Source: Bradyrhizobium sp. AZCC 1693
Lineage (GTDB): Bacteria; Pseudomonadota; Alphaproteobacteria; Rhizobiales; Xanthobacteraceae
DNA length: 64,000 bases
Reading direction: 5' to 3'
Assembly (NCBI RefSeq): GCF_036924745.1
Contig: NZ_JAZHSD010000001.1
Location: 3,658,001 to 3,722,000 of the forward strand
This document shows positions 62,507 through 64,000 of this stretch, in pieces. The notes beneath the pieces are model-generated. The model saw nothing but the letters and a program-made list of their open reading frames with translations. It did not search any database and was not told where the DNA came from. Each line of letters starts with the position of its first letter. The stretch's first letter is position 1. The position numbers and the translations under genes were made by a program.

Positions 62507-62575
62507 ATGGCTAAGAAAGCGAAGAAGGCGAAGAAGGCCAAGGCGAAGAAGGCCAAGAAGTCGAAGAAGAAGTGA
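62507..62575 (+). CDS. 22-aa lysine-rich mini-protein
   Basis: ATG at 62507 with GAGAGGA 5 nt upstream, stop at 62575. The peptide is made almost only of Ala and Lys (AKKAKKAKKAKAKKAKK, then SKKK), 14 of 22 residues being lysine. Such histone-H1-like tails bind DNA or RNA without specificity. The codons are mainly AAG and GCG/GCC, and the gene has its own GC-rich hairpin terminator. It could also be a decayed end of a longer histone-like gene. Confidence 0.6.
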   Translation: MAKKAKKAKKAKAKKAKKSKKK

Positions 62576-62581
62576 ATTTTG

Positions 62582-62664
62582 GCCCGGGTGGAGTGCTCAG
62601 CTCCGCCCGGGCTCCCAACTCCGGGTGCAATTTGGAGAATGGCGGGCCGCGGGTCCGCCTTTTT
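62582..62664 (+). terminator. two hairpin terminators
   Basis: GCCCGGG(T)GGAG pairs with CTCC(G)CCCGGGC at 62582-62612. A second stem GGCGGGCC/GGTCCGCC (62641-62659) is followed by TTTTT. Confidence 0.75.
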
Positions 62665-62756
62665 CATTCCGGATCTGTCCTCCCGTCGTCCCTGCGAACG
62701 CACATCGGCGCTAAAATAGTGTTGCGGGTCGGAATCGTTTGTGATTCCAGCGTGTC

Positions 62757-63857
62757 ATGAGGCACGAATCACTGGTGAATGAGGACTGGGCGAACGTTGT
62801 CGCCCGGCTTGGCGGGGTGGAAACGCTTGAAGTTACGGCGCGTAAGACGAGAGCGTTTTTGCGTCCGCGTGAGATCACCAATGCGGTGGATTTGCTGAGA
62901 TTGATCTTGGCTTACTGTCTGTGCGAGCGCGGATTGCGCTCGACCGTTGCATGGGCGACATCGGTAGGTCTTGTCGATATTTCCAACGTGGCTCTGCTAT
63001 ATCGACTGCGTCAGTGCGGGGACTGGTTCGCAATGCTGGTGGGTCAGGTACTTGCGGCCACTGCCCCGTCAGCGAGCCGGGGACGAATGATCCGCATCAT
63101 CGATGCCACTTCGGTGCCGAAGAAAGGATCGGAGGCCAGGAAGAAGAACAAGGTGTGGCGCATCCACAGCGCGTTCGATCTGCCGCAGGAACGCTTTGGC
63201 CACTTCGAACTGACCGATCAGCGGGCGGGCGAGACGCTCGACCGGATACCGGCGGTGGCTGGAGAGATCCGCCTTGCCGATCGCGCCTATTTGCAACCGG
63301 ACCGCATGGCGACCCTGCTCGAAGCCGGAGCGGACCTCGTGATCCGGGCCGGCTGGAAGAGCGCGCGCTGGCTCGATGCCGAAGGTGAGGTGTTCGATCT
63401 CCTCGCCGCGTTGCGCAAGGCGGCAGTCCGCGGGCTGATCGATCGGCCGATCTGGGTAAAACGCAAGCGCGGCGCACCTCTCGCCTTGCGTCTGGTCGCC
63501 ATCAAGAAGCCGGTGCAGGCGGCTGCCGACGCGCGACGCAAGGCGCGCCGCGACGCACAGCGAGGCGGTCACCAACTCTCGAAGCAAACGCTCGAGGCCG
63601 CCGAATGGGTGATCCTGATCACCTCACTCAAGCCCAAGGACTTCGCAACCGCCGATGTCCTGGCCCTATATCGCCTTCGATGGCGGATCGAACTCGGCTT
63701 CAAACGATTGAAGAGTCTGATCGGCCTGAAGGGACCGCCAGGAACCGATGAAGGCTCCGCCAGACCCCACGTTCTGGCTCATCTATTGGCCATTCTGCTG
63801 CTCGAGCCGTTCATCGACGAACTCGAGGTCTCTCCCCGCTTGGCCGAAGCCGCCTGA
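62757..63857 (+). CDS. IS4 family transposase, C-terminus out of frame
   Basis: 366 aa as read. The DDE core is present: first Asp in RMIRIIDATSVPKKG (about residue 115), second in IRLADRAYLQPDR (about 174), Glu in ALYRLRWRIELGFKRLKSLI (about 313). The frame stops at 63857 shortly after SPRLAEAA. From 63860 to the window end the next frame continues with WRLLQNLVASLLQAIIPQ and ALQRHLREPPRKRT, which reads as the natural C-terminus. So the gene carries an indel near 63855, or uses recoding. A 6-bp inverted repeat GGAATC/GATTCC lies at 62731-62748 before the start. The right end is outside the window. Confidence 0.85.
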   Translation: MRHESLVNEDWANVVARLGGVETLEVTARKTRAFLRPREITNAVDLLRLILAYCLCERGLRSTVAWATSVGLVDISNVALLYRLRQCGDWFAMLVGQVLAATAPSASRGRMIRIIDATSVPKKGSEARKKNKVWRIHSAFDLPQERFGHFELTDQRAGETLDRIPAVAGEIRLADRAYLQPDRMATLLEAGADLVIRAGWKSARWLDAEGEVFDLLAALRKAAVRGLIDRPIWVKRKRGAPLALRLVAIKKPVQAAADARRKARRDAQRGGHQLSKQTLEAAEWVILITSLKPKDFATADVLALYRLRWRIELGFKRLKSLIGLKGPPGTDEGSARPHVLAHLLAILLLEPFIDELEVSPRLAEAA

Positions 63858-64000
63858 CGCCGCCTGGCGCTTGGCGTCTGCTTCAGAATCTCGTCGCCTC
63901 GCTGCTTCAGGCGATTATCCCACAGCCCACAATCGCCTGCCTGCGCCGGTCAAAGTCGGCGCTCCAGCGCCATCTTCGCGAACCCCCAAGAAAACGCACG

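Noticed and set aside
1..64000. CRISPR arrays, rRNA genes and riboswitches
   Set aside because: No regularly spaced repeats, no rRNA sequence and no known riboswitch core were seen anywhere in the window.

Overview
The window looks like chromosome of a Bradyrhizobium-type alphaproteobacterium (Hyphomicrobiales). The signs are high GC, a very large (about 1,600 aa) NAD-glutamate dehydrogenase, an RpoH with the alphaproteobacterial-type sigma32 box, branched-chain-type and TRAP solute transporters next to small catabolic operons, DUF6476 beside an RluD-type synthase, and dispersed intergenic repeats. The genus is inference; no rRNA is present.

1-12.3 kb is catabolic. A leftward operon (HpcH/HpaI-type aldolase, cupin-like protein, DUF6282 hydrolase, secreted alpha/beta hydrolase) diverges from an IclR regulator followed by a TRAP transporter (DctQ, DctM, DctP). 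Palindromes of the TGGAA/TTCCA and CCGGAA/TTCCGG type sit in front of both transcription units. Next come an N-acyl-D-amino-acid deacylase/G3E GTPase pair, and a TetR regulator divergent from an HSL-type esterase with a clear operator between them. 12.6-20.4 kb holds NAD-GDH and a UPF0182 membrane protein. 20.6-26.7 kb is a worn region: a frameshifted 2OG-Fe(II) oxygenase gene, a dead PIN-domain toxin gene, an IS3 remnant, repeats, and one atypical secreted ClpP-fold-like protein flanked by related repeats.

26.7-33.1 kb is a phosphonate catabolic cluster (phosphonoacetaldehyde reductase-like iron alcohol dehydrogenase, PhnA, PhnY, organophosphate-antiporter-like MFS carrier, divergent LysR). 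It has no PhnW, which suggests 2-hydroxyethylphosphonate as the substrate. 33.1-37.1 kb holds an IS66-type remnant, a nitroreductase, a quinone oxidoreductase, an acyl-CoA dehydrogenase and a 5'-truncated ABC solute-binding gene. 38.3-45.1 kb holds a GntR regulator and a seven-gene leftward operon (liv-type ABC transporter, DUF6166 protein, zinc alcohol dehydrogenase). 45.3-47.3 kb has a frameshifted fatty-acid-hydroxylase-like gene, two membrane proteins and an internally deleted tyrosine recombinase.

47.5-53.6 kb carries secreted proteins and a class A penicillin-binding protein. 54.2-57.3 kb holds the most unusual feature: five leftward genes that all overlap head to tail. They encode two small lysine-rich helix-turn-helix proteins, a PF10137-type TIR effector, a Rap1a/Tai-like secreted protein (frameshifted) and a HEPN protein of AbiU2 type. 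The 3' end of a tRNA-Glu gene faces this operon. It is a candidate antiphage system. The window ends with DUF6476, RluD-type synthase, RpoH, a periplasmic amidase, a diguanylate cyclase, a 22-aa lysine-rich mini-protein and an IS4 transposase whose C-terminus is out of frame.

At least five genes carry single frameshifts. Some may be assembly errors, so the raw reads matter for those calls.
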